NCBI GenBank assembly: GCA_034440615.1
Contig: JAOTOM010003937.1
Span: 1-64,000, forward strand
Origin: Ashinkailepas kermadecensis
Lineage: Eukaryota > Arthropoda > Thecostraca > Neolepadidae
DNA: 64,000 nucleotides
Direction: 5' to 3'
Numbering within the stretch: position 1 is the stretch's first letter; each line of letters starts with the position of its first letter. The notes beneath the pieces were generated by a model, which saw only the letters and a program-made list of their open reading frames with translations, was not told the origin of the DNA and made no database searches. Positions 51,522 to 62,529 of this stretch are shown one piece after another. A program made the translations under genes and the position numbers.

Positions 51522-52550
51522 TCGGTGTCTGTCGGCGGCGCTATGGCAGCGCGACGGGGCGCCGTTCCCCCGGGACTTCCCCAGCGCTGTGCCGAGGTGC
51601 AGCGATGCAAATGTGCACAAGCGAAAGCGGACGCGCGTCCGGCCCTGGGTGTCTGGCGACACAATGCGGTACCCTGCCACCGCGCAGAACCATTCCGGCT
51701 CGGGAACAATTCACGGCCGTGGGCGCAATGCCGCCGGCGCCGGCCGGCCCCGCCGTCAGAGAGTAGTGCATGCTGACCTCTGACCCCTCACTCATAAGCA
51801 TACAAGTACAGGCACGTGAGTTGAGGGCAGGAACAGAGTGTATGTGTGGCTGTTCACGAGTGTAGATTTGTTCACGCGTGACTAATATCCAGGTGATCCC
51901 TGGTGTACTTTATTGACGCGAGTGCATGAAAAGCCACTGTATGTGTGGATATGATTTTAATATATGCAATGCAATGCAACACAAATTCGGGTGGCAAGTT
52001 TTGTCGCAGAAACGAACGTCGCAAGCAGCTGAAATATGGCCTCCTTTTAAGCGGAAGATGGTTGGATTTCTGAAATTGCATAGTACCTCTATGGTCTGGT
52101 ACGAAAATGGAGTTATAGTCATCTCGCAAACGATTCAAGATCCGTGACGTCACTTTGCCACCGGATAGCACAATTTCCGGCCGATCATTTCTCAGAGAAC
52201 CAAGTTGTCACCTGAGTGACGAGTGCAGCCACCGCCAGCGGCTACGTCACCGAAAACAAAAATAGATGTCTGATCGCCTCATTGTATACCTGGGAGAGAT
52301 CCCCACCTCTTCACCTTCACCGCCAGACAGGAGCAGTTGAGGGGAGGGGGGGGGATCAGTCGGCTGTGCCGGATATCCCGGATGTGCCGACGACCCTCAA
52401 ATGTCCCGGATGTGCCGAACGTCCTACCGCACTGCAGGATAACCACCCACTCACCTACTGCTACCTGCTCTTCACGGTGCACCGCCACACACATGCCAAG
52501 GCACGTCAGGTATATGACGTGTCGACATGACTTTGCTGACTCACCTATGC
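51522..52550. other. Unique DNA; GC-rich left part
   Basis: 51525-51780 is CpG-rich and open on several frames. A minus-strand reading GYRIVSPDTQGRTRVRFRLC looks protein-like but is unassigned. A plus-strand 72-nt segment 52438-52509 is flanked by ACTGCAG and GTATATG and reads DNHPLTYCYLLFTVHR. Neither is firm. Confidence 0.3.
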
Positions 52551-52643
52551 TATATATTACTATGCTAGTGCGCATCGCATACTCCCAGTGTACAGCACAC
52601 CAGTGACGTAATGACCGGTGACTCGTCATCAGCCACTCAGCAG
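52551..52643 (+). promoter_or_regulatory. Candidate promoter and first exon
   Basis: TATATATTA at 52551 is followed after about 35 bp by a CCCAGTG initiator-like site, an ATG at 52611 and an 11-codon frame (MTGDSSSATQQ) ending at a consensus donor, CAG|GTGAGT (52644). The next acceptor-like CAG is only about 43 nt on (52686), leading into HYAFNAGGDTYDARPP, a short intron for an arthropod. No family is known. Confidence 0.25.
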
Positions 52644-52904
52644 GTGAGTCACCGTGTGTCGGCGTTGATATGTCGTGAACCGGCAGCACTACGCCTTCAA
52701 CGCCGGTGGCGACACCTATGACGCACGGCCACCCTCGGCCGGGATGGTGGCAGACATTTCGCAGTTACCGTGGGCAGTCGACTGTGCTATAGACTGTGCA
52801 GGCCGAGCAGCTCTGGGTGGAGCCATCGCAGAAGTGTTGGTACTGCCGACGTCTGTCTGATCCGACCGCATTCCCTTCGCGCAGCAGCGCACCGACAGTC
52901 CGTG
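52644..52904 (+). other. Possible continuation of the candidate gene
   Basis: The frame HYAFNAGGDTYD...AEVLVLPTSV is open to TGA at 52860. It joins in phase with the preceding exon but has no motif. Confidence 0.2.
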
Positions 52905-53195
52905 TCGCAGACTCCGTGTCGCAGCCACAGGAGTCTTATAGGACTCCGCGTCGCAACCACAGGAGTCTTATAGGACTCCGTGTCGCAGCCACAGGAGTCT
53001 TACAGGACTCCGTGTCGCAGCCACAGGAGTCTTATAGGACTCCGTGTCGCAGACTCCGTGTCGCAGCCACCGGAGTCTTACAGGACTCCGTGTCGCAGCC
53101 ACAGGAGTCTTATAGGACTCCGTGTCGCAGCCACAGGAGTCCTACATGGCTCCGTGTTGCATGCACAGGAGTCCTATAGGACTCCGTGTTGCAGG
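52905..53195. repeat. 32-bp minisatellite, about 9 units
   Basis: Unit contains GTCGCAGCCACAGGAGTCTT and ATAGGACTCC, with some 16-bp partial units. Confidence 0.92.
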
Positions 53196-53644
53196 CACGA
53201 GGCGAGGATTGTGGCATTGCGGCAGAAAAGCTTCCAAGCTGGAAAGCTGCGCGGTGGACGCCCACGAGCTATGCAGCTTAACTGTGCCCAGCTATGGCAG
53301 ACGCAAAGACACTTCAGAACTATAATTGCAACCCGTTTCGACAACTCGGCAATACCTTGGGGTTAGATGTAGGGCCTAGGGATATGAATAGGGAGATACC
53401 TTGGGGAACGTGTCAACATCATGCAAAACAGAGAATCAATTTGTAACTGGTACTCTAGCTTCCATCGATTCGATTCAGCCGAAGTTCGTTGCGTTCGCGA
53501 CCAATTTCTGAGTTAACTTTTCTGGCGAAAATTGTCCACGCATCTCACATTTAAATGAAAAATGCAGAATTCTCGACACATCATAGGTGACGCCGAGTGT
53601 CACCATAACGCCTGCCTCACAGCCTGCTCCTCAGTTTATGTCGC
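53196..53644. other. Unique DNA, nothing recognised
   Basis: No element, exon or repeat that I can support. Confidence 0.4.
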
Positions 53645-54250
53645 ACACAACCGTTACACGCGGCGTCAGGTGACACACCGGCGCTGAGACGGCCGGTGAC
53701 GGCCGGCCTCAGGTCACGCAGGTCACGTGACACACCGGCGCTGAGACGGCCGGTGACGGCCGGCCTCAGGGCACGCAGGTCACGCAGGTCACGTGACACA
53801 CCGGCGCTGAGACGGCCGGTGACGGCCGGCCTCAGGGCACGCAGGTCACGCAGGTCACGTGACACACCGGCGCTGAGACGGCCGGTGACGGCCCCAGGCA
53901 CGCAGGTCACGGCCTCATGGCGCTGAGACGGCCGTACGGCCGGCCTCGGGAACGCAGGTCACGTGACACACCGGCGCTGAGACGGCCGGTGACGGCCGAC
54001 CGGCAGTCACGTGACACACGGCGCTGACCAGGGCACGAAGGTCACGCAGGTCACGTGACACACCGGCGCTGAGACGGCCGACCTCAGGGCACGCAGGTCA
54101 CGTGACACACTGGCGCTGAGACGGCCGGTGACGGCCGGTGTCGGTCGACTTCAGGGCATACAGGTCACGCGGGTCACGTGACACACCGGCGCTGAGACGG
54201 CAGGTGTCAGCCGACCTCAGGGCACACAGGTCACGCAGGTCACGTGACGT
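53645..54250. repeat. ~57-66-bp GC-rich minisatellite, about 10 units
   Basis: Units contain GGTCACGTGACACACCGGCG and CTGAGACGGCCGGTGACGGC; a CACGCAGGT subrepeat varies in number, causing the length differences. Confidence 0.92.
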
Positions 54251-55339
54251 GATGCAGCAGTGTCACCAGAGGAACAAGAACCAGGCAGCTCGTCATCCCG
54301 GGTATGTGGCAGGGTTAGGTGTAAAATAGCCCAGAAGGCAAAACGGTAGGCTGTGTAGAACGAATCCATGCTCTACACCTTCCCTGAGACATTTGTACAC
54401 CTGAGACATTCTCTGAGACATTTGTACACCGCTAGCGAATGATTGTGGCGTGATTTGCACCAGTGCGCCCAGCAGCAAAAGAAAACGCCAACTCTGTCAT
54501 AGCGCCGTCCTAAACGTCCACAGAAGTCGGAAGAGCTGGCTGTCGGCTGGTGTATCACGTGTGACAGTCCTTAGAGTGCCACACAAATATCCTTAGAATG
54601 TCCTACAAATATCCTCAGAACCAGAAGAAACCACCAGAACAGAATTTCCAACGCCCGCATACTCCTATCTGTTGACGGAAAGCGCGAACAAAGCGCAGGA
54701 TTTCACCGTGAGGCATTGGAGTCAATGAGAAATGATCCCATGGTGCATTCGGTTACGTCGTCAGTTGGTCGTCAATGTCGACACGGTCGTCATCGCATTC
54801 GTGCATCTCGTCAGTCCAAACAATCAGCCATCTCGTCAGTTATCACTCACCGCAGTTGCGTACTACTTCAGCCGCGATACGAGTTGGATAGCTAGATAAC
54901 TCGTGGTGAAATCACTCGTCAGTCAATTTATTCGGATTTCTCGTCAGCTAACCCAATCAGCTGTCTCGTCGGCAGCACAGGCATACCTAGATACACATCG
55001 TCAGCCAGCAGTCGTATGCCTCGTCAGCAGCACAGGCGGATATCTAGTCAGCCAGCACGCTCTGAGGAGGACAGAGAAATGTTGCTGAAGTCTACATTAG
55101 GTGGTGCTGGCGGCGCACCCACCACAGTCCAGGTGGCGCTGCTGTCGCTTCAGGCCAGCCTACAATATCACATCATCTGACAGACGGCGCAGACACAGAG
55201 GCAAGCGCTACTGCTGTAGCAGAGGTAGACCTCACTGCTGATCAGACTGAACAGGGTTTGATGTGTGCAACCTTGCCATTTTGTCTTGCTTGTGAATAGT
55301 GACATGTCCATGAATAGAGCATATTCTGCTTTAGATTGA
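54251..55339. other. Unique DNA with scattered CTCGTCAG motifs
   Basis: CTCGTCAG-type octamers recur irregularly over 54740-55060, perhaps a decayed array. ACATTTGTACACC is duplicated at 54388 and 54418. No gene seen. Confidence 0.4.
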
Positions 55340-55495
55340 ATATTCCACCCTCCTGTCTCCTCTCTCTCCCTCTCTCATTTTTATCCCACGCCCCCTCTCT
55401 CACCCTCCTCCAATTCTCCCTCTCTCACTCTCCTCCCACTCTCCCTTTCTCGCCGCTCCTTCTCTCTGTCTCTTCCCTCTCCCCTCCGATTTACT
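55340..55495. repeat. Pyrimidine-rich low-complexity tract
   Basis: CTCTCTCCCTC-type sequence with almost no purines on the plus strand. Confidence 0.85.
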
Positions 55496-56647
55496 TGCGT
55501 TTTTACCTCATGCAAGCGGTCGTGAAACCTATTTATATCCAACCCATTCCCCAGCTTTGTGACACTTCTCGATACATTTCATGGTTATAAATCTGTAAAC
55601 CAATTCCTTTTACTCTCGCCCATACAGGGGTGTGGGGTGTCTCTTAGCCTTTTTTACGACCACGGGTAGCGGAGCTCGTGCTCGGCATACCATATGTAGC
55701 ATCATTTGCCGACCTCATAGTGCAGACATTTGAAAATGTCTCAGCTCAGATTACTGACCTATGATGTGACAATGAGAAACACGTCAAACAGTTTTTGTTG
55801 TCAACATCGCGAACAGTCAACAATTAATCCAACTTGTTGCCTCCAAATCACCAATGCTGAGTGTGGTGCGGATGATGTGCAACTCAGCTAACCTGTCTAC
55901 ATAGATCATTTATTTTTAAAAGGCCATCCTAGGTCACCGACCTATCCTGACCTCAGATAACTTTTTCGGGCTAAGAGTTACTGCGGATTTAATATGGACG
56001 CTGACGCTGAATTTGGAATATAATTGTACTCATAGATACCAAACAATAGTGTTTTCCAGCAGTATTTCAGAAACAACTAAGATAAAGTTAATATTCTTAC
56101 TTTATCTGACCGATTACCTTTTGTATTCAATTGTAATAAATAGTGCATGGATGGTATCCCAAGATACTGATAAATGTCCAGTTAAACATCTGAAGCGCGT
56201 ATCTACCGCAGTTTCCACACAGGACACAGTTGAAAATATACTTTTCAATTTTGCGAGACAAAACAATATGAGCTGGAAGTGAACCGGGAGGTCACCCATT
56301 AACCCAAAGTATGCAAATCGGATATCAATCACGAGATCTCGTGACATGGAACAAAGCAGCAATTTCAGTCACGCAGCAGCACGGAGGGTGGGGAGAGGAA
56401 GATGAAGAACGCCTCACATTGAAAAATCGAGCAAACTTTAAACCTATGAAATCCTTCCCGCCCCCTTCCTCCTCAGTCATCTCTTCGTATGCTAGGCTCT
56501 GAGTAAAGGCCATGGTTCATAGTGATTAGAGAGCAGACAAGCCTGGCTGTCCCTGAGGTTTTAGAACGTGGGAAGCTTTACGTATGTCCTATACACTGAC
56601 GTTCACCCTGAATAGCCGCGAAAACTGCAAACTAATCTTTTCTGCAG
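55496..56647. other. Unique DNA, nothing recognised
   Basis: A plus-strand frame at 56013-56282 has no motifs. The last bases (ATCTTTTCTGCAG) form a good acceptor for the candidate exon to the right. Confidence 0.4.
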
Positions 56648-56861
56648 GAAAAGAACGCTGCAGACTTCGGCTCAAGGTCAGTGAGGCCACGGGCACAAGT
56701 ACGCGGCTCCTGTGGCCACTCCAAGGGCACCGTCCAGAAACTCCGTCCAGAAACAGGATGCTACTCGGGGAGGAAAAAGAAGGTGCCGTTTGCGTGGATT
56801 CCCTGCCGCAAGAGGGCAGAAGAGGCCGCAAGAGGGCAAGGATGCAAGGTGACTGCTGCAG
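56648..56861 (+). CDS. Candidate internal exon, basic and Cys-containing
   Basis: Between acceptor CTTTTCTGCAG and donor CTGCAG|GTGAGG. In one frame it codes 70 residues including RCRLRLKVSEATGTSTRLL and ends GDCC plus AG. That phase joins correctly to the candidate exon at 57495. A second open frame (GSCGHSKGTVQKLRPETGC onward) competes and I cannot choose between them. No known family. Confidence 0.35.
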
Positions 56862-57475
56862 GTGAGGTATGCTGCAGGGGAGGTATGCTGCAGGGGAGGT
56901 ATGCTGCAGGGGAGGTATGCTGCAGGGAAGGTATGCTGCAGGGGAGGTATGCTGCAGGGCAGGTATGCTGCAGGGGAGGTATGCTGCAGGGGAGGTATGC
57001 TGCAGGGAAGGTATGCTGCAGGGGAGGTATGCTGCAGGGGAGGTATGCTGCAGGGGAGGTATGCTGCAGGGGAGGTATGCTTCAGAGGAGGTATGCTGCA
57101 GGGGAGGTATGCTGCAGGGGAGGTATGCTGCAGGGGAGGTATGCTGCAGGGAGGTATGCTGCAGGGAGGTATGCTGCAGGGGAAGGTATGCTGCAGGGGA
57201 GGTATGCTGCAGGGGAGGTATGCTGCAGGGCAGGTATGCTGCAGGGGAGGTATGCTTCAGAGGAGGTATGCTGCAGGGAAGGTATGCTGCAGGGGAGGTA
57301 TGCTGCAGGATATGGTGGTATGCCGCAGGGGAGGTATGCTGCAGGGTATGGTGGTATGCCGCAGGGGAGGTATGCTGCAGGGTATGGTGGTATGCTGCAG
57401 AGGAGGTAAGCTGCAGGGGAGGTATGCTGCATGATAGGGTGGTATGCTACAGAGGAGGTATGCTGCAGGGTAGCC
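56862..57475 (+). repeat. ~16-bp minisatellite filling a candidate intron, about 38 units
   Basis: Unit GTATGCTGCAGGGGAG. Each unit carries an acceptor-like CTGCAG and a donor-like AG|GTATG. The array begins at the donor of the left candidate exon and ends about 20 bp before the acceptor of the right one. Confidence 0.95.
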
Positions 57476-57494
57476 GTTCGGGTCGTGTCTGCAG

Positions 57495-57702
57495 CGGAGC
57501 GTTCACCCCGCACTCCGAGACCTTGCGTGAGCTGTTACCGGCTGTTACCTTGCGTGAGCTGTTACCGGCTATTACCTTGCGTGACCTGTTACCGGCTGTT
57601 ACCTTGCGTGAGCTGTTACCGGCTGTTACCTTGCATGAGCTGTTACCGGCCGTGCAACGCATGGAACCAATCCGCACCAGTGGAGCTGACGGTATCAACA
57701 AG
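57495..57702 (+). CDS. Candidate exon with five 9-residue repeats
   Basis: After acceptor GTGTCTGCAG the frame reads GAFTPHSE, then five units of TLRELLPAV with conservative changes (V/I, E/D, R/H), then QRMEPIRTSGADGINK, ending at donor AAG|GTAGGC. The last unit has two silent changes (GCT to GCC, GTT to GTG). An alternative minus-strand reading (57756-57647, VDIVAYLVDTVSSTG) with donor GTAACA also exists, as does another plus frame, so strand and frame remain open. Confidence 0.33.
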
Positions 57703-58502
57703 GTAGGCCACGATGTCCACGGCGTGAAGGCTCCGGTGCAGGACAGTAGACAGCATGTGGCGCGCTTACCCCGTTTGCATGACCAACGAAGCTTTCGAAC
57801 ACGGTGCGACTACGAAAACTTGTCAAAATATTGTTCTTGTAAGCGGGCTTCTGGCTAGAGCATAACGCGGACTGACATTTTCAAATCTGGTCCAATCGAT
57901 ATCTATAGGAGCCAATCCAATCCGTATCCGTATCCATATCAGATACAGATATCCACCAGTTGTCCAATCCGTTTGTTTAATGCAGAATAGTTCAACCTAA
58001 TTGGTCACAGTAATGAATAGCGTGCAGACCATGGACATGTACAATATTTAGCGAACAAGAGCGCGAAAAAAAACTAAATTGACATTTGGCGTGAAATGGG
58101 ACTTACAATTTTCATTAGCAGCATGACATCCTACCAAGCATAACAATTTCACTTTCGATCATATGTCCAGACTGGGCAGTCTTCTGACCTGTGGTAGCTC
58201 ATTGTGCATGTGCATGAAGAAAGCATACAAGAAATATGACAATTAACATGGAATCAAATAAGATTGTAACTACATTAGCTTTAAGATGAAGTCTTAAAAT
58301 ACCCACCCTGTTCGCATGTAAATTAGTGTATCTGCCTTGAACAAGTAGCACTTACCTGAAATATACCTAGGTAGCTACCAGACTCAATGCACAAGAACAC
58401 AAATGTGTCGTGCCGGGCTCACAGTCATTACATTTAAAGCACAAACACATTCATCCACTTACAGTAGTGTGTTTCAGATCAATGAGTGGGATTGACATGC
58501 CT
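57703..58502. other. Unique DNA, nothing recognised
   Basis: AT-rich to the right. No feature supported. Confidence 0.4.
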
Positions 58503-59638
58503 TTATTTATTTATTTATTTATTTATTTCACGATACATGCCCTCCACGTACAGTGGCTGTTATTGACAGGCTCGGTATAACTCACAGATATTTACAAAGA
58601 AAGGATATATTTATGGTAAATAGTGGGAGCAGATGCGCAACAAACATTCATACACCAACATAATACAATACCCATATCACTATTTGCACTACACACACCG
58701 TACTTGCTACACGAACTATAAACGAGTAGTTTATAGAAGTGATAGGAAAGCGTTGGCCTAAAGGTGAGTTCATAGTGTACACACATCCATTGTGTAAGTG
58801 TTTTTTGTGTGACTGGTGTTGCTCGTGGAGATAAGGTAATGCATGTTTCTTGAAGTTAGACAGCCTCGATGTTTTTGTTTTGGTAGGAAGTTTGTTATAG
58901 TGGAAAACAGACGAGTAGAGAAATATCCTGCGGCCCGCCTCTCTGTGTATGGCTGGTAGGTACAGGTGATCGTCTGCACGTGTATGACGATTTCGCAGGG
59001 TAGAGTTTGTAGTGATTTGACCGGCAATGTGCGTTGACTCACCCGTCAGAATGATCTTGTGGAGCAAGGTAAGGTTGTGAAATAGATGCAGATCAGCTGC
59101 GGTGAGGAGACGCAATTCGTTACGGGCATCAGAAATATGATCAAATTTCCGTAGACCTGACACGACTCTTGTGGCGAAGCTAATGATCTTGTCTAGTATG
59201 TGGATGTTTGCTGCCGACCCGTTCCCGTAAACAGATATGCAGTAGCGGATATTGGATATAACTAGGCTATTGACTATAGTGTAGAGGGTACTGGTTGGCA
59301 GATGGTGACGCAGATGGCTCAGGGCCAGAAGGAATCCAGTGCACTTGCGGACCACAACAGCTGCATGGGAATCCCACGACATGTGGCGATCAAATGTCAC
59401 CCCAAGGTTCCTACACGAATGACTCTCATCTATCACGGCGTCCCAAAAGCACACTCGTATCGGGATAATATTGCGAAGATTTTGACGCGATGCGAACGTG
59501 AGAAGCTGAGTTTTGGTCGGGCTTACCTTAAAACCGTTATCCAGAAAGTAGTCGTAGAGTTGGTTCAGATATGTCTCCATCTGACTTATCAGATTTGGGA
59601 GATCAGATTTGCGACCGGAGATGAGGACCTGGGTGTGC
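58503..59638 (-). mobile_element. 5'-truncated L2/CR1-like retrotransposon
   Basis: Ends on the plus-strand left at an (AAAT)n tail (58503-58530 as TTTA repeats), preceded by a short 3' UTR. Coding runs leftward from about 59634 to 58648. It is truncated immediately after the RT catalytic FADD position. Clade within the L2/CR1 group is tentative. Confidence 0.85.
58648..59634 (-). pseudogene. RT C-terminal part of the L2/CR1-like element
   Basis: Starts at TQVLISGRKSDLPNLISQME, the segment right after FADD. Then come GFKVSPTKTQLLTF, CRNLGVTFDRHMSWDSH, RKCTGFLLALSHLRHHLP, IRYCISVYGNG, LDKIISFATRVVSGLRKFDH and a C-terminal stretch to GVC. The frame is uninterrupted for over 320 codons, so this is a fairly young insertion even though its 5' part is missing. 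Confidence 0.88.
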
Positions 59639-61927
59639 CTTGCATGCCTTGCAATGCCCATCTAGGCACCTAGCTAGGAAGTTGCACACCTAATGAAGCA
59701 CAGCCATGGGCTGACAGCCAAGCACAGCCTTAAGTATAAGAGGGAGGTAGGAGGAACTCACACTTGTGCAACTTACCACTAATTAATGGTAACCAGCTTA
59801 TTCTTCTTAACCAGCACGTGCCCACGGCATTACCCGTGGTAGTTATTGTCCTCGGGACAGATCCAGGAATTGTCATGGCGGCACATGTCCGGAGGGGCGC
59901 CACTTCGAAAGTACCGGAAGGGGCACCTCTGGCCGAAAACTCTGCTTGTATGTAACAATTTTGCTAGCGTGTGCTTGTATCTGTGTGTGCATCTATGCTT
60001 TGTGGCTTAGGCTATGTGAGCTTCTTGTTTTTTTCGCCGACGGTGCACTATCCGGCTTCCCATGTGTTTTGCACCGACAGTATAATCTCTGCCTGCGTTC
60101 ATTACGTGCGAAGCGATGCCTGTCATCGACTTAAGCCGACCACTGTCTGAGCCAGCTCATCGAAGCCGGATGAGACAGCGCGCCCTTCATCTCGGAATGA
60201 CGAGGTGAACACTCGCCACCTGGCCAAACGTCACCATCGATCGGCTTTCGCTGGCCTCGTGGCAGCACAGTGGCTTGTGCCACGAAATGACGGCCAAATT
60301 TAGGCGCGAATCCGGAGGTGGGACCTTGCGATGTGAACCTGCGATTGTTGGGAAGAGACAGACATCGGTTAAACGACTGGGATTCCGCCGAAAAAAATTG
60401 ACGTCCTCCACTTTGCTCAGGTTGCACAACCGAGACTAAGGAATATGACATGGAACGAAGAACAGTGCAATCAAAGTATCAACGGTAGGCGTCAGACGCA
60501 ACGTTAAGGCTGATATCAGGTATCTCCAGCAAAGCATAAAAACAGGTAGGTACTTAATGCCGTTCAAGAACTCTGAAATATGCGTCCGTGACAAGCGCGC
60601 CCGGATGCCCACTAGTGTGTGCGCGAAAAATATATTTTCAATTTATAAGAACATGTCTCCATAAAATATGATGCGAAGTGCATTGATTAATGTTAGCTTG
60701 TATTTAGATGTCAATTTCATTGCCACGTACGCTGATATAGTGCACATATTGTTACATTGTGTATTGTCTTCTGGAACTATATTCTGATATTCATCCACTA
60801 TAGTCAGTGGGCCGCCGGCGGCGTCGCCCGCTGCCCACCGCTGATTGCCCACCACTGTGGATGTGGCGGGGCGATAAACCATTATTTGAACGTTAATGGC
60901 CTCAACGCCATAGTTAGGGGCATATTTTCATATTTAAATCGATAGGCGATGTGCCTGGCATGATTTCCGCCATCATTGGAGTCAAGGGCGCCAGGTTCCC
61001 TTCATATTTTTAGGAACATTACGCGCATGAGCGCTAAAGGGATGGAATGTATCTACAAGCGTGAAATTCTCTTATGCAATTTTGGCGTGACAAAGCCGAC
61101 GTTGTTTTGTATTCAACAAGGCTGGAACTTCCTTTTTTGCCGTGCCGCCGCTTGACGTTTATACGAGTCCTCTGGGCAGCTACTGTCGGCGCTTGACGTG
61201 CATCGAGTCATGCCAGAACCTCAATAATATCTGAAAGCTTCCTGTCAAAATTCGAAAAATGACAAGACTAGATATCTATAAATATAGTCGAGTATGGCAT
61301 CAGAAGGCACCTGATTTTTTACCGGTATTTCAGACCACTGGACATTAAATCGCTCATATAGAACATCTGACATATTACTTAAATGAATACAATGTGATAA
61401 TGGACACAAATCCTGGAATTGAGTGGGAAAATGACAGGGCTAAAACTTCGTGGAAGCTATCAAAGATGATGCCAAAATGTAGCACATTAGATTTTCGTTT
61501 AGTTAAGAAGATTGGAAATTGTCAGCACACTATACAGGAGCTGCATGACGCATTTTATTACAAGAAGTTCAGTGGCCAATTGCTCCCATTACACTTTAGG
61601 GGCAAAGTGACAGGGTGAAATTACTTGATAATAAAACGAACTGCGCATCGTAAGAGAGCTTGTTTTAATGTTGTTCAAATTTAACCATTGGACATTACTG
61701 GCACCTCTTGTAGAAACTAGAATATGGCATTAATCATAGCAAACCCAGTCTGGCGCGTCATGTTTGTTCGCATACACCAGCGATGCCATGCATCACGAAT
61801 TTCCCTGGCGTGCGGCGGATTTGCGATCATCACATCACAAACGCCACACGATCGGCGAACCAGACAGCTGGACCCAGCCGCCGGTGGAAAGCGGGATGTT
61901 CTGCGCCGACCGCGTCACAACCCGTCA
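59639..61927. other. Unique DNA, nothing firm
   Basis: No repeat or recognisable domain. Opposed frames at 60131-60451 (minus, 106 codons) and 61394-61618 (plus, 74 codons) have no motif or splice support. Composition becomes GC-rich after 61780. Confidence 0.4.
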
Positions 61928-62004
61928 CCCCCCCCCCCCACCGGTGTCGGTGCAACCGTGACGTCAGGGGGATTTTGTGGGCAGCGAGGCGCGCCGACCG
62001 TCCA

Positions 62005-62033
<29 letters not shown>
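61928..62033. repeat. C-run and (GGC)n in a GC-rich upstream region
   Basis: C-run at 61928-61940 and about 9 GGC triplets at 62005-62033. A perfect CRE (TGACGTCA) lies between them at 61959-61966. Confidence 0.85.
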
Positions 62034-62036
<3 letters not shown>

Positions 62037-62067
62037 ACACGTTGCCCCCGGGCCGGACCGCCCAGTT

Positions 62068-62103
62068 GATATAACCGGGACCGGCAGCGACTGGCCCTCA
62101 GAG
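62068..62103 (+). promoter_or_regulatory. Candidate core promoter: TATA box and initiator
   Basis: GATATAA at 62068-62074 puts the TATA 30 bp before the A of an initiator-like TCAGAG (A at 62100). The spacing is ideal. It sits at the right edge of a CpG-rich stretch with a CRE about 135 bp upstream. Confidence 0.5.
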
Positions 62104-62156
62104 TGTCCTGGGTGTCCCGAGTGGACCGCCACCGCGCCGACATGCATCTGCTGCAC
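62100..62156 (+). CDS. Candidate first exon, five codons
   Basis: Predicted 5' UTR of 42 nt, ATG at 62142 with G at -3, codons MHLLH, then donor CAC|GTGAGT (62157) in phase 0. The next excellent acceptor is at 62525, leaving a 368-nt intron with a decayed repeat. The product cannot be told from five residues; the rest of the gene lies to the right. Confidence 0.4.
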
Positions 62157-62525
62157 GTGAGTGCGCCGACGTCGGTGACGTGGCGCGACGTCATGCGACG
62201 GTCTGACGTGACGTCATGTGCCGTGGTGACGAGACGTCATGCTAGATTGTGATGTGACGTCATGTGAAGTGGTGACGAGACGTCATGCTAGGTTATGGTG
62301 TGATGTCATGCGAAGTGGTGACGAGATGTGATGTGACGTCACGACTTAGCGTGATGTGACGCTCTGACGTGACGTAGTGACGTGGCGTCATATGATGTGG
62401 TGTGATGTGGTAATGCGATACCACGCACTGAGGGAATCTGGCTGAGGAAGTTAGAGCGTAGTCAGATGCAGCGAGAAGATATAGTCAGCTCACTGCTTGC
62501 ACTCCTGAACCCTTTCCTCTTTCAG
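62157..62525 (+). other. Candidate intron with repeated TGACGTCA sites
   Basis: Contains three perfect TGACGTCA sites (62209, 62255, 62334) and further ACGTCAT sequences in ~55-70-bp imperfect repeats (GTGGTGACGAGACGTCATGC). They start just after the donor. The acceptor tract CCCTTTCCTCTTTCAG ends at 62525. Confidence 0.5.
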
Positions 62526-62529
62526 TGCG
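62526..62529 (+). other. Juxtaposed acceptor and donor (possible 4-nt microexon)
   Basis: CTCTTTCAG is followed after TGCG by GTAAGT, a consensus donor. It could be a 4-nt microexon, a near-recursive splice site, or a longer exon with a fortuitous donor. Confidence 0.35.

Noticed and set aside
54251..54296. Short plus-strand segment MQQCHQRNKNQAARHP before GTATGTG
   Set aside because: No acceptor or upstream exon, and the ATG emerges from the array edge; too little to support.
57647..57756. Minus-strand exon MLSTVLHRSL...ALHG with a GTAACA donor
   Set aside because: Attractive, but it conflicts with the plus-strand exon over the same bases, which has matching phase with a neighbour. Kept only as an alternative.
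58495..59650. CATGCCTT near both ends of the L2/CR1-like element as a target duplication
   Set aside because: The right copy is not directly at the truncation point and the match is short. L2/CR1 elements often lack clear duplications.
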